A DNA stretch of 64,000 nt. Source: Phaseolus vulgaris. Its lineage: Eukaryota > Streptophyta > Magnoliopsida > Fabales > Fabaceae. Positions within the stretch are counted from its first letter, which is position 1; each line of letters begins with the position of its first letter. The notes under the pieces were generated by a model that saw only the letters and a list, made by a program, of their open reading frames with translations, was not told the DNA's origin and did no database searches. The translations under genes were made by a program, and so were the position numbers. Below are positions 1 to 10,525 of the stretch, in pieces. The DNA is taken from NCBI RefSeq assembly GCF_000499845.2, contig NC_023750.2, forward strand, positions 12,031,285 to 12,095,284, written 5' to 3'.

Positions 1-946
1 ATCTCCAAGAACCTCTTTAGTAGTTGTTCTTTGAGAAGACTTTTCAATCAGCTGAAAGAGACAACTTTTGGGTTGTTTATCACTTTTCTACTTGTTTCAA
101 ATCGATATTTTTCAATCAACTCATTGTCTCAACGCCCTCATGTTCTTACAGCCCTGGTTTTTTTAATCCTTTTTTATGATGTAGGAGTGGAATCCATGAT
201 AACAAAATGAGAGAGAAAGAAAACAGAGAAAAATATGAGATGCAACAAGAGATGTGCCAATGGGTTGTTTTTGTGTAGAAAAATAGCTGCAAAGGGTTTT
301 ATAGCAAAATAGAAATCCTCTTTGATCCTTTGGTTGCAGTCGGTTTCAGTCTTCAAGAAGAGGAATTTGGTCCAAGCTTGCACAGTAATCACGTCAGCCC
401 ATACCAGAAAAACACATGGTTAGCACATGTGGATTTGATTAGTCATATAGGCACTTGAATTTCTAAGATATGGAACATATTCCTTTTATGGCAAGAAGTA
501 ACCTCTTCCTGAACCAAATCACACTCTTATGACTGCTTTATTGACTCATAATTCCTTTAAGATTGAAATTTGTAAAAGATAGAATGCATAAAGAAATTAA
601 ATCAATATTATGCAGTGCTATCAGAGAAGAAACAATCGGTTGTTTCGAGAAAACAATCGGTTGTTTTTCTGAAGCAGCAACAAATTGGAATTTTCAATAG
701 CAGGGAAAATGAAAATGTAATTGCTCCACATATATTACAGTTTAGATGAAGATTTAACACATATTAAGAAAAGAAAAACAACAGAAACAAAGAAAGCCTT
801 ATCCTTTTGTCATAAAGCCTCTTCAATGAGTCATAGTGCATGATCAAGAGAACTTCTTTTGGCTTTTAAGAAGACTTAAGCTGGTATAGAATCCTTAGTT
901 CAATTATAGACAAGATCTTTTCTTTCCAAAAGCTTGATCTGATGAC
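1..946. other. degraded copia-internal sequence, no gene
   Basis: No open frame worth calling. The stretch lies downstream, in minus-strand sense, of the copia gag fragment and is probably decayed internal sequence of the same element. It contains one pair of AATCGGTT motifs at 634 and 655, the same paired motif found in the neighbouring copia sequence. Confidence 0.4.
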
Positions 947-1188
947 TCAAGAGTCCATGCTTCTCTTAGTATTCCTACAACACAATAAATTCAAGCAACA
1001 AGATTTGGTCCCCTTACAAATGTGGTTCCTTTTACATTTATCACTGGGAACTTCAGAATCTTTTGGAATCCATCTCATAATACCTTTAGGAACAAAATAT
1101 TTCCTAATTTTACAAAATCTAACAGAGTGGCCTCTCTTCATGCATTAAAAACATGTAACAACCGGTTGTTTCGATTTTTGAATCGGTT
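634..1188. repeat. two paired AAYCGGTT modules, 21-bp spacing
   Basis: AATCGGTT at 634 and 655; AACCGGTT at 1160 followed by AATCGGTT at 1181. The starts are exactly 21 bp apart in both pairs, and both spacers contain GTTTCGA. They lie in copia-derived internal sequence. A further palindrome at 1515 has only a degenerate partner at 1494, also 21 bp away. Confidence 0.8.
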
Positions 1189-1708
1189 GTTTTTCTAGCA
1201 CTTTTAAAAAAGGCTTTGAAATCCCATTTTTCTTGCTTTGAGGATTAAACCCCAAACCAAATTTTCCAAAAACAAATTTTTGGGATGCCAAGATAGTTTC
1301 AAAGTTAGATTTACCCTTTGAAAGTTTATCCACAGTTCTTACAAGATAGTGGACTTTACTCTCACGAGTTTTACAATTTTCACAAGCTTTTGAGTGACAC
1401 AAGCAAGAAGAATTTTTGTAATGCATTTCAAGATTTTCAAAATCAGTTTTTGAATATTCTAATTCTTCTTCAAGTGTCTTGACTCTATTTTCAAGCCAGT
1501 TGTTCAACCCTTTCAACCGGTTGTTCAAGAGAGCCAATCAGTCAGCTTCCTCATGAGTTTCTTTAAAAGCTTGAAGCAATTGACTATAGTTTTCAGCATT
1601 TAAAAAGGCACAAGAACTTACACTGCTTGAATCATCTTCTCCCTCTACCATCAAATACAGATTGGCTTTTTCATCTTCACTTGATGAGGAGTTTGATGCG
1701 TAACTGGG
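947..1708 (-). pseudogene. Ty1/copia gag fragment with CCHC zinc knuckle
   Basis: Read on the minus strand from about 1708 to 947, one frame gives a gag-like protein of the type found in legume SIRE/Maximus copia elements. An acidic serine-rich stretch (SSSSEDEKANLYLM) comes first. A coiled-coil-like segment follows (LNNWLENRVKTLEEELE), then the conserved block CENCKTRESKVHYLV...KLSKGKSNFE. Last is a zinc-knuckle segment, CMKRGHSVRFC, followed by PKGIMRWIPK. Two in-frame stops break it, at 1538-1540 and 1142-1144; the second falls just before the finger's second cysteine. The N-terminal gag is missing, because at about 1709 the sequence switches abruptly to plus-strand gypsy integrase. Family assignment is from recognition of the motifs; no comparison was run. 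Confidence 0.75.
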
Positions 1709-2787
1709 GATCAGTGTACGCGCATCATGGCAGAGCTCCATGGAGGCATATGTGGAAGTCATGTCAAAGGGCGAGCACTCTCCTTGAAGGTCGTTCGAGC
1801 GGGGTACTACTGGCTGACCATGAGGGAAGACTACCTGAAGTATGCACATCGATGCGAGCAATGTCAGAAGCACACCGATTGGCACCATGCACCCCCAGAG
1901 GAGTTGTGATCCATACACAACCCTTGGCCTTTCCACACTTGGGGAATAGACATCTTAGGTCTGTTCCCACTAGCGATTCGCAAATGAAATACCTAGTGGT
2001 GGCCATAGAGTACTTTACCAAGTGGATAAAAGTTAAACCAGTTGCGCAGATAACTGCCCACAGGGTTCAGCACTTGGTGTGGAAGAACATCGTTTGTCGT
2101 TTTGGCATCCCAAAACGTGTAGTGTCTGACAACGACACCTAGTTCGCAAGCCAGCAGCTGTGCACTAAGCTCGACATCAAGCAGGTGTTCGCCTCGGTAG
2201 AGCATCCTCAAACAAATGGACAGGTCGAGTTCGCCAACAGAGTCTTGCTCAGAGGCTTGAAAAGGAGGTTGGAGAAAGCTAAAGGGATTTGAGCAGAAGA
2301 GGTGCCTTGAATCTTGTGGGCCTACCACACCACTCCATAATCCACCACGAAGGAAACGCCTTTTAGTTTGGTGTATGGATCAAACGCCATGATCCCTGTG
2401 GAAATCCAAAAGAGTTCGCCGCGATTCCAGAACTTCGTGATAGAAGAATCTAACGAAGGGAGGAAAGTGAACTTAGACTTACTCAACGAGGTGTGAGAGA
2501 AGGTATGCGTCAAAGCTGAAGCTTTGAGGAGAATGGTGGAACAAAAACAAAAGTCTAAGTTGAGACCTCGATAATTCCATATTGCTGACCTGGTGATGCG
2601 AAAGGTTCACCCCTACCAGTTGGAGAATAAGCTGTCCCCCAAGTGGACCAACCCATTCTGTGTGGTAGAGGCACTCGGAAATGGAGCTTACTGGCTCAAT
2701 ACTTTGGAGGGTGAGCTATATCCCAAACGTGGAATGGGGCCAACCTCAAGTTTTATTTTAATTAATATATTTTGTCGATCTTTTTGA
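1709..2787 (+). pseudogene. Ty3/gypsy integrase fragment, degenerate
   Basis: The fragment starts just before a zinc-binding segment (ELHGGICGSH ... CEQCQKH). The catalytic core follows with YLVVAIEYFTKWI, a second block VVSDNDT, and HPQTNGQVEFANR, which retains the expected Glu. It ends with the C-terminal block HPYQLENKLSPKW. Stops interrupt it repeatedly, for example just after PPEEL near 1907 and after SDNDT near 2140, so no intact integrase can be made. The same domains are better preserved on the minus strand at 56872-58120, which supports both the assignment and the reading order. The left end abuts copia gag read on the opposite strand, so the boundary is a rearrangement or truncation. 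Confidence 0.85.
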
Positions 2788-3242
2788 ACAATTTGAATAA
2801 CTAAAGGGACACTTTTTTTCCCTTACGAGATTTTTTTAATGAGGTCGTCCAATGAAAAAACTATTCTTGGAAGATCTTTTTCCAAGATACTCTGTTAACA
2901 CACAAGAAGGCGACTTGACCGGTATGTTATCCGAGTAAGCGCAATGTATGCATGATTGACAATTAAACAAGGTCTCATATTCCTCTGGTAAGATTTTGAG
3001 GCCTAGGTGACTTGACGACCATGCTATTCAGATGGGTAAACCTTTTCTCAGTAAGATTCTGAGTCTAAACACCCTGAATGGACTTAAGATTCTTTAACCA
3101 AGGGAAGGTAAGCCAACCCACCTTGGTGTTTGTGAAACCATCCAAGCTCGAGCACTCTATGGAAATGAAATAAGATTAACCCTGTGCGGTAGCAATGCAC
3201 CACAAAGGTGTTGAGAGTAGACTTTCTGTGTGAGCCAACACC
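2788..3242 (+). other. Tat-like 3' noncoding region, part 1
   Basis: No ORF. Short phrases resembling AAGATTTTGAGGCCTAGGTG recur, and related text occurs in inverted orientation in the element at 47875-49268. This is untranslated sequence between pol and the antisense gene; it resumes at 5064 after the solo LTR. Confidence 0.6.
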
Positions 3243-3247
3243 TAAGT

Positions 3248-5058
3248 TGTTGAAGATGGTTGCTGCCCCTTCAAGATTGTGTTTGATGAAGACTTATATG
3301 TAGTGTTTGATGAAGACTTTTATGTACATTTCATGTGTATTTTTGCTTTGCTTTAAGTATGTCTTAGTTAGTGCTTAGAGGTTGTCTAAGAGTGGGCTTT
3401 TTGCTAAGTAACTCACCTCATAACCACTGGCCATGTGATAAGAACAAGCATAAGTTTTCTTAAACTGTTTTTCACATGTTTTACACAAAAACACGTTTAC
3501 TGCATAAAAATAAATCTGTTCTTTTCTAAATAAACAGATTCATTTTTTTTTCACTGATGCCTTGGCTAAGTCTTGTAAAAATTAGATTTTGTGCATCAGG
3601 TATTTTGACTATGTCTTCTTCTTTTCAAAACGACTGAGTTTCAAATAGTTAAACTTTCTCTGTTTTCATTTTGAAAAATAAATCTGTTCATCTGTAAATG
3701 AATAGATTCTTTTTATCTCTGGTGCCATGTCAAGCCTAAACGTTTTTCAGTTTTATCTCAGCACCAGAATGGTTGACTAAGTCTCCTCACTTAACAAATT
3801 CTCTAACTACTTTTGAAAATAAATCAGTTCATTTTATTTTCAATCAGTTCATTTTATAACAACTTTAACTGTTTTTCAAAATTCTGTTATAAGCTGGCTT
3901 TCTATAAAATGCAAACTTGTTTCTGAGTTTAACAACAATTCATACATTTGCAAAAACAAGTTTTGACAGCAGAGAGTTAAGTGTTTTCAAAGGATTAGCA
4001 TTTGTTCTTCAAAGATTTCAAAAATCACAAAGTGCTTGTTCTTGGTTTGGTTACAAAAGCTTGGTGTGAGGTGCTGCTACTGTTCTAGCAATCTTGCCTA
4101 CTGGTTTAAGGCAGATCTGTGTATCCTCAATCAGGTGTAGTCGTTTCACATCTCATTTCTTGTAATAGTTTGGTTGAACACTCTTCTTGATAGGTGTTCT
4201 TGAAGAGTGGGTGTGTGTGTATGCTGAAATAGGTTTTTTCAGCAAGAGTACCTAAGTTCTTGTAGGTTTCAAGAACAGTGGGAATTGTACTTGGTTGTAC
4301 TGTGTGTTAGTGATTTCCACCTGTTGTTGGTGAAGACTGGATGTAGCTCAGTTGAGTGAACCAGTATAATTGCTTGTGTTTATTCTCTCTCACTCTCTGC
4401 AATTTCGTTTCTGCATAATTGATAAATCAGCAAAGAAATAAATCTGTTCAATTGAAAATAAATTTGTTCTTTCTGGGCACTGTGCATACTGTTCTTGATT
4501 TCTGAAAAAGTTGTTTTAATCTGATAAGAACATATAAAAACTGCTAAAAGCCACTGGAACAGATTGGCAGTGATAGGTTGCTCAAGAAATTGTTAAAGTT
4601 ATCAATTGGACCTTAAACAATTGCTTAAAGTTGAAGCTTGCTGTTCTGTGATTCATTGTTCTTAATTTCTGGAAAACTGTCTGGTTTCAATAAGAACACT
4701 GATAATCTGTTAAAGGTTAATAAAACAGGTTGTGTGATAGATTGTCTCACTAATTGTCAAGCCCTTAACTGAACCTAAATCACATGAATTGGAATTGAGG
4801 GTTGCTGTTTTTGTGTTACACTATTCTTCAAATCTGATATCTGTGTGTGTGCATCTGAAAATTCTATCTGCATAATCTTGTGATTAACCTTGCTGAATTA
4901 AAAGCTTTTCAAACAAAAATAGTGCTGAAATAAATCTGTTCATTTCTACATAAATCGATTTATTTTCTGTAAAACTATGTTAAACACTTTTTCTGCGAGA
5001 AAGTTTTAAAAGGTCAATTCACCCCCCCTCTTGAACTTTGGCACTATTAAACCCAACA
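3248..5058 (+). mobile_element. copia (SIRE-like) solo LTR, TSD TAAGT
   Basis: An 1811-bp LTR beginning TGTTGAAGATGG and ending CCCAACA. It is flanked by identical 5-bp duplications TAAGT at 3243-3247 and 5059-5063, so its ends are exact. A TATA box (TATAAAAT) lies at 3903. The end carries CACCCCCCCTCTTGAAC, a phrase typical of SIRE/Maximus-type copia LTRs. No internal sequence remains, so unequal LTR recombination probably removed it. The host sequence on either side is the 3' noncoding region of the Tat-like element, making this a younger nested insertion. Confidence 0.9.
3512..4961. repeat. five paired AAATCTGTTC-like modules, 20-bp spacing
   Basis: Inside the solo LTR an AAATCTGTTC-like decamer pairs with a second copy or variant exactly 20 bp downstream. 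The pairs start at 3512/3532, 3680/3700, 3821/3841, 4440/4460 and 4932/4952. The second member at 3532 (AAACAGATTC) and at 3700 (GAATAGATTC) is partly in inverted form. Confidence 0.8.
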
Positions 5059-5063
5059 TAAGT

Positions 5064-5509
5064 TAGATACTCTAAGCCACTAAAATCATTCAAGGGCATA
5101 CTTGGCATAGAGATTGGCCCCAAGTCAGATGCTCAAGTCAACCCCAGCCTTGGGGAAGCATGTGTAAAGAAAGCGAATATACTTTCCAAGTGCATAAGTC
5201 CTGCGCGACCAAGTCGAAAAACCTAATCCCTTGCTCATAGCTAGTCAACGCTCGAGCAAGTGAGACATCCTTTGTGGCTAGAAAGTATGGGTCGTCCATG
5301 AGATAGCTCTGCCAAGAGCACTATGATTTACCATGCTGAATCAATGTATTACATTGATAAGGTGGTCAGTTATATTATCATCAGTTGATTAAGTTACGAT
5401 AGTCATGTTTACTAAAGCATGCATTGTCGATACCCTAGTCGAAGTGTGACAAAGATAAACGAGTTAAATAAATAAAGGTACATATACATACAAAGGTTTA
5501 AGAAATTGT
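5064..5509 (+). other. Tat-like 3' noncoding region, part 2
   Basis: Continuation of the region broken by the solo LTR. It contains phrases such as GATTGGCCCCAAGTCAGATG and GAGCACTATGATTTACCATG. Near-matching phrases are found in inverted orientation at about 48060-48300 in the other Tat-like element, showing the two are related. Confidence 0.65.
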
Positions 5510-7213
5510 TCAAAAAGCTGCAAAAGGCAGTTGAGTACAGGAAGACTCAAGACAGTACTCCTCCTCATCCACCAATCGTCTATCTACCATGGTCTTGTCG
5601 AAACCAAGTTGAGAGAAATCCATTTCAGGGTAGATTCCCAAAGCTTGGGTGAGGACATCCTCAAAACCTGTCAGGTATGAGTTGGCAGCATCGTCAGTAA
5701 GAGCCTCCTTGACCTTCTCCAACTTCTCATCCTTTTAGACCATCTCTTCGCCCCTCTTGGCCAGCTCTTCTTTAAACCTTTCCACATCGGCCTGAAGCTC
5801 AACGTTCTTGTTAGATAATTTCAAGACCTCTTTGGACTTTTCAGTCAGGAGAGCCTTGGCTTCTTGCTGCGACCTCTGGAGCTCCTCACGAAGCTTAACT
5901 GTTTCTTGCGGGAGCCCACCAACTTACTGCGAGAGCTCAGCAACCTTGTGGGATTCCTTCTTGGCTGAGCCTTTCCATCCCCTTAGTTTGGAAATGGTCG
6001 GGCCTACCTCACTGCTTGCTTCACCAGCTGGTCCTCCTCCAAGCTCTTCAGTTTTTCTTTGGCATTGGTAGTTAGCAGGGTCTTCTCGAGGAAGGAAGAG
6101 GCATCCAAGGTAGGATCCCACAGTCCTCCCTCTGGCGCACTCACACCCACACTCTCTTGCACCACTATATCACGAAAAGGAGAAGGATTGGGTGGAGGAG
6201 CTTGAGGGGAAAGTGCACAGCCATCTGAAGCAGAGTGTTTAGCAGGCTCAGTGGCAACTTTTCACCTCCTCTTGAAGACAAGCCCATAGTAGCTTTCTTC
6301 ATCATCGGAGGGGACAACCTCAACAACAGCCTTGAGCTTCAAGTCTTTTGTAGGGGAAGCTTGGACGGTTGCCTTCATATTTTTTGCCCTAGCCGCCAAC
6401 TCCTTCTTGTTAAGCATACCCAGCATGTTGTCTGCATGAAAAATAGGGGAAATTCAGTAAACAAATATACCAATCAGCACCAACAAGAGTAAAGGAGGAA
6501 GAGATACCAATATAGGCTTTAAGTCCCACTGGGAGAACTCTTGGCTTATGAGGGTGGTTGTGTCAAAACCTTCAAGCTGGAGAAGAAGAGGCACACCTCT
6601 CGCTCTTGTTGGGGGCATTTCCTCCAAGCATCTGACACCTTAAAATCTCGATTTCTCAGTCCAATACAAGGGGAACCCATCTAGCAGAGTTGGGACCCTC
6701 TTATTGCAGCGAATCTTCAAGAATTTTCCCTTGAAACTCTTGTTAGATTGCTAGAAGAGTGACAACAAGGCTCTCCCAGCCACCCTGTTGAAGGACACCC
6801 ACAGTTGGCGACCTAGGCATTTGTCCTCAAAGAAATGCAAAAAGACCTCTACTGATGGCAGATGGGCGAGGTGGGTGCAAAGAATGGAAAATCCCCGAAC
6901 AAATGCCTAGCTATTTGGATGTAGCTGGGCAGGGGCAACATTAATTTCGGTGAGGAGTGCTTTCTCGAAGTTATACATAGGTAGATGAAGGAGAACGTTT
7001 TTGAAAACAGTGGTGTAGAAATAACAAAAGGGGCCATCTGGGTCCGAGGATTCATTGCAGCAGATCGGCTCATCCTCCTTACAGGGCACTAACTTAAGAA
7101 TTTTTTGGACGCTCGCTTTTCATATAAAGCAGTATTTGCTCGTAGGAAGTGTACATAGAGGTTTCTCCTAAAAGGTTATTAGAGGCCCAGGGATACAGTT
7201 TTCGATAATCCAT
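5510..7213 (-). pseudogene. antisense additional ORF of Tat-like element, decayed
   Basis: Opposite in strand to the element's pol. Reading from an ATG at 7213, the start resembles LYPWA. The next recognisable block, EINVAPAQLHPNS near 6907-6950, is shared word for word with the protein at 53254 in the other element. Later blocks in other frames read LLDGFPLYW and, near the C-terminus (5722-5510), an acidic segment with YLTGFEDVLTQALGIYPEMD. Several stops and frameshifts break it. The N-terminal part resembles the family catalogued as putative gypsy-type transposon protein (Pfam PF04195); the function of that family is unknown. Position between integrase and 3' LTR matches the second copy. 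Confidence 0.7.
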
Positions 7214-7764
7214 CACTCAGAGTATTTAAAACAAGAAAAGAAAGCAAGCACACATTCAGGCAATGAAAGCAACACGTGTTCAAGATTCAAGAAAGACAAC
7301 GAAGCTAAACAAACACAACAATCAGAATCGAATGAACAGTCCAAGAATAGTTGATATGATGATAATGAAAGCATTAAATGATGCTAGTACATAGTTATGG
7401 ATCAAAGGGGGTACCTTGGGTTGAAGAACGAGTCGAGGCAAGAAGGTTGCCCAGGTTGGGGAAGGAGGTCCAAAGAGTTTGAGTGAAGGCGCGAAGGCTT
7501 GGTGAAAGGAAGATGGAGCAGTGAGAAACGACTAAGTTTTTTGAACGTTATAAAACACAGTGTTGGGAAGGGCAAGCGACAATGTTTCCCAACCATTGAT
7601 GAAAGGCCACATGTGCGCTCATGATAGAGTGTGGTGAAATGTCCACTCAGAAACGCTTCGTGCATCGTGCTGCATGCGCCACTACCCACAAGACACGTAA
7701 GTCACCAAGGGCGAGCAAGTAGCCTCTTTGCTGAAGCAAGCTCAGCTCGAGCTTGAAGGGCTTG

Positions 7765-8533
7765 TGTACTAGGCCAGAGCGCTCAGTGCTCGCTGGTCGG
7801 AGCTCAGCATCTGCCTCAGACAGGTCAGCTCGGCTTTTGAGGCAAGTTGATGGGCCATGTGATTGGGCTCAAGATATGTGTGTTAAGTCTTTTTTGTATA
7901 CTTAACATAACCCTTCGTGCGCAAGGTCTAAGCAGTCAGCAAGGGGTAGTAATGGACCTAGGGGTGCGCTTAGTGCTTATAGGTCTAGTACGAGTAAAAT
8001 GTTTTAGCTAAACCTAAGAACATGTGTGTTAGGGCACGATAAGTTAGGTTGCATGTATAGCGTAACGCTGAGGGTGGCTGCGTAAAACAAATTGAACCCC
8101 TGATGCTGGTACATGAATTGGTATCCTGGTGGTTATTCTGTTATGATTTTGTGCACTCCAAAGAGGAAAAGTTTTGTTCGGTTGTATCCCCAAGAGAGTG
8201 GGCCCTTGAACAAAATATTTTCCTATTGAGTACGCTTTCAATTGAGATGATATTCTCGTGATAGAAAATGGTTACAAGAGGTAAACTATAAAAGATACTT
8301 GAGATCCCAGGTTAAAGGGGCGTTATTTCTAAGACTGAAACTAGTTACTTCTTGTTTCTTATAAGCCCTGTTCTGACTTGATCGTCGGAATGCAATCAAC
8401 AAGTAGGGCCTCATGTGTCTCAACGGAGACGCATTCCAACGTAACAAAAGGGAAGAGAAAATTCCAACAGAGATAGACGGAGCCAGAGCTTGTCTTCGGA
8501 GTGAATCGACGACCAGGTCAACCGGTAAGAACA
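7765..8533 (+). repeat. 3' LTR of the truncated Tat-like element
   Basis: It begins TGTACTAGGCC directly after a purine-rich tract (GAGCTTGAAGGGCTTG) and ends GGTAAGAACA. A TATA box (TATAAAAG) is at 8287. The motif GACTTGATCGTCGGAATGCA at 8375, shared with the other Tat-like LTRs here, marks its 3' part. Short ORFs inside it on the minus strand are chance frames. Confidence 0.75.
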
Positions 8534-9216
8534 AATACAAAAATTAAAAAATATCAACAAACAAATAAATATTTTCTAAAAGAAGCTTAATTCTTACTGG
8601 AAGAACTACGTAATCTTTGTGTCAGAACAACCCTCTGACTTTATAGATACACAGATAACATGTATTCAAATTGAAAAACAGTTACAAGAGAATATGAAAC
8701 AGATTACACCTGATTACAGGAATCATAGTTGCTCTTAATCCACTCTTTAACCAAAGCACAACTCAAGGCAATCTTGCTTTCTTGAATCCAAACTTTTACA
8801 AAATCTTTTCTGAATCACTTTTTCTTTTTTTGAAATAGGAAGGGTGATCCCAGATTTTTAGCTCATCAAAGTAGCCGTTTTAATAAGTTAAACATGAGCC
8901 AAAACAGTTTGTAAATAACTAAAAACAGATAGAACAGATTTATTAAAAGTTGTTAAGAAATTCAAAAATCAACCGGTTGAAACGTCGATTTAACCGGTTG
9001 AATTGATTTAACAGTTTTAGTCAACCAAAACCAAAACAGTTCAAAAACCGTTCACACAAGCTGAGGAAAAACAACTGATCAAAACGATAAATCAACAGGT
9101 TGTTTTTTCACTTAACTTTGAAAAAGATTTTTCTTTTTGAAACCATATTGATTCAGTTGTGAGTTTCACTTAGCAACCTTCATGGATTTGGAGGCATCAA
9201 ACCTTCATTTTCAACA
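8534..9216 (-). mobile_element. copia LTR remnant, truncated by gypsy element
   Basis: On the minus strand an LTR starts at 9216 with TGTTGAAAATGAAGG and runs left until it is cut off at the gypsy LTR (8533). It resembles the copia LTR at 28128-29182 read on the plus strand: both hold paired AACCGGTT motifs and similar text toward the 3' half. The copia gag fragment at 947-1708 has the same orientation, so both are probably parts of one element split by the gypsy element, with some copia sequence lost. Confidence 0.65.
8971..9101. repeat. two paired AACCGGTT modules, 21-bp spacing
   Basis: AACCGGTT at 8971 and 8992 with spacer GAAACGTCGATTT. A degenerate pair AACTGATC/AACAGGTT lies at 9073 and 9094. 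Both spacings are 21 bp. Confidence 0.8.
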
Positions 9217-9239
9217 ACTATGAGTGTTCACCTAAAAAA

Positions 9240-9840
9240 CTGGGAAAGAGTGCTTAAACCTTGTATACATCAAAAGATGTAATCCCTCCCTAATAGGCAA
9301 AACCAATTATATGTTAATCATACCCTCATAACCTTCATATCTTAGCCAATAATGTCGGTTTGGCAAATAATACCCGATTATTAACCACTAGTGATTGTTG
9401 TTTATAAAAAACTCATTTAAGCCACAAATGACTTGTTAAAGAATACTAGGTTAAACTTATGAAAAGAATACTCAAGGGATTAACCAAAAGTGGTTACGGG
9501 CTAAAAAATATACTCATTAAGTTTGGAGTGGCTTATGTAAAGAATACATAGGGGTAAGCCAAGAATGAGTTGTGAAAAGAATAGTCAAGAGATTAGCAAG
9601 GAGTGGCTCCGAGTCCAAATAATACTCGATTGTACTTCAAAATGTTCGTTTGCCTATTGAAACTCAATCTGTTGATTAAGAAATAAATGTAGTCTGTTAC
9701 GCGACAAACAAACCACTATAAAATATTTTGTGTATTTTATATCTTCCTTATCTCCTTGTTATTACTTGTTATGATTATCTGCACTAATTTAAGAAGGAGA
9801 GTAATTCTGAAAGTACTTTAGAAAATGTTTTAAAACAAGT
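9240..9840. repeat. dispersed repeat family with 36-41 bp internal units (copy A)
   Basis: The core at about 9430-9620 is a series of degenerate units built on AAAGAATACTCAAGGGATTA followed by an AGTGGCTT-like block. An inverted relative occurs at 32060-32730, with matching flanks (for example ATGTAATCCCTCCCT at 9280 against its complement near 32680). No coding potential; probably an old LTR, type unknown. Confidence 0.55.
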
Positions 9841-10211
9841 AAATTTTTGAAATTATGAAGTTGTGTGTATGATGGTACATCAGACACAATATATGTTAAT
9901 AGTTTACTACTAGATCACTTAACAAACAAAATTATCGTTTGAGTAGTTAACATGAGACGATATTAGCAAATTTTTTTGAAGAGTCTTTAAAACACAATTC
10001 AATCTCCCTTTTTCTGTTTTTCCTGTTTCTCATAATAATTAAATATTAATAAAATCAGATAACTAATGATCAATTACTATAATAATTAACTAATAATTAG
10101 ATCGCTCAACAAATTCTCAATTATTTATAATACTTAGCAATTATACCACTTGTTAAATTTAACTAGCAATTACATCAAACAATGAATGATCAATTATCGA
10201 TAAAAACCTAG

Positions 10212-10525
10212 GACCACACCAGTTATTCACCATTTTTGTGTAGAATAGGAATTAACCAATTTGTAATGGTCTGAACTTTGGATTGAGTTAAGAATGTGGA
10301 CCACAAAGCTTCTTTACCATTTTATGTAGATAGGAAGTACATAAATTTGTAATAGTCTAAGATGGCCAAATGATTTAATGATGTAGATCGTGCAACTTAT
10401 TTGTCATTTTTATGTAAATAAAATATTAACCAATTTTGTAACGGTCTTGAGGTCAAAATTATTTAAAAGTCTAGATCACACTACTTATTCACCATTTTTA
10501 AACAGTATAGACCGATTGTGAACCT
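10212..10525. repeat. tandem repeat, 87-88 bp unit, about 3.6 copies
   Basis: Units start at 10212, 10299, 10386 and 10474 with GACCAC, GACCAC, GATCGT and GATCAC. Each contains a CACCATTTTT-like block, then ATTAACCAATTTGTAA and GGTCT. Copies have diverged considerably, so the array is old. No ORF. Confidence 0.8.

Larger units (their letters stand above)
1709..8533 (+). mobile_element. 5'-truncated Ty3/gypsy Tat-like retrotransposon
   Basis: A plus-strand element reduced to the integrase end of pol (1709-2787), a long 3' noncoding region, an additional gene on the opposite strand (5510-7213) and one 3' LTR (7765-8533). The 5' LTR, gag, protease, reverse transcriptase and RNase H are absent. 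The 3' half is interrupted by a copia solo LTR at 3248-5058. The order pol, antisense gene, LTR matches the element at 51676-59932 and is what is known for Tat-lineage elements with extra ORFs. No target duplication can be read because the 5' end is lost. Confidence 0.75.

Noticed and set aside
7402..8540. Minus-strand ORFs as genes
   Set aside because: Most of this span is the 3' LTR of the Tat-like element; frames show no domains.
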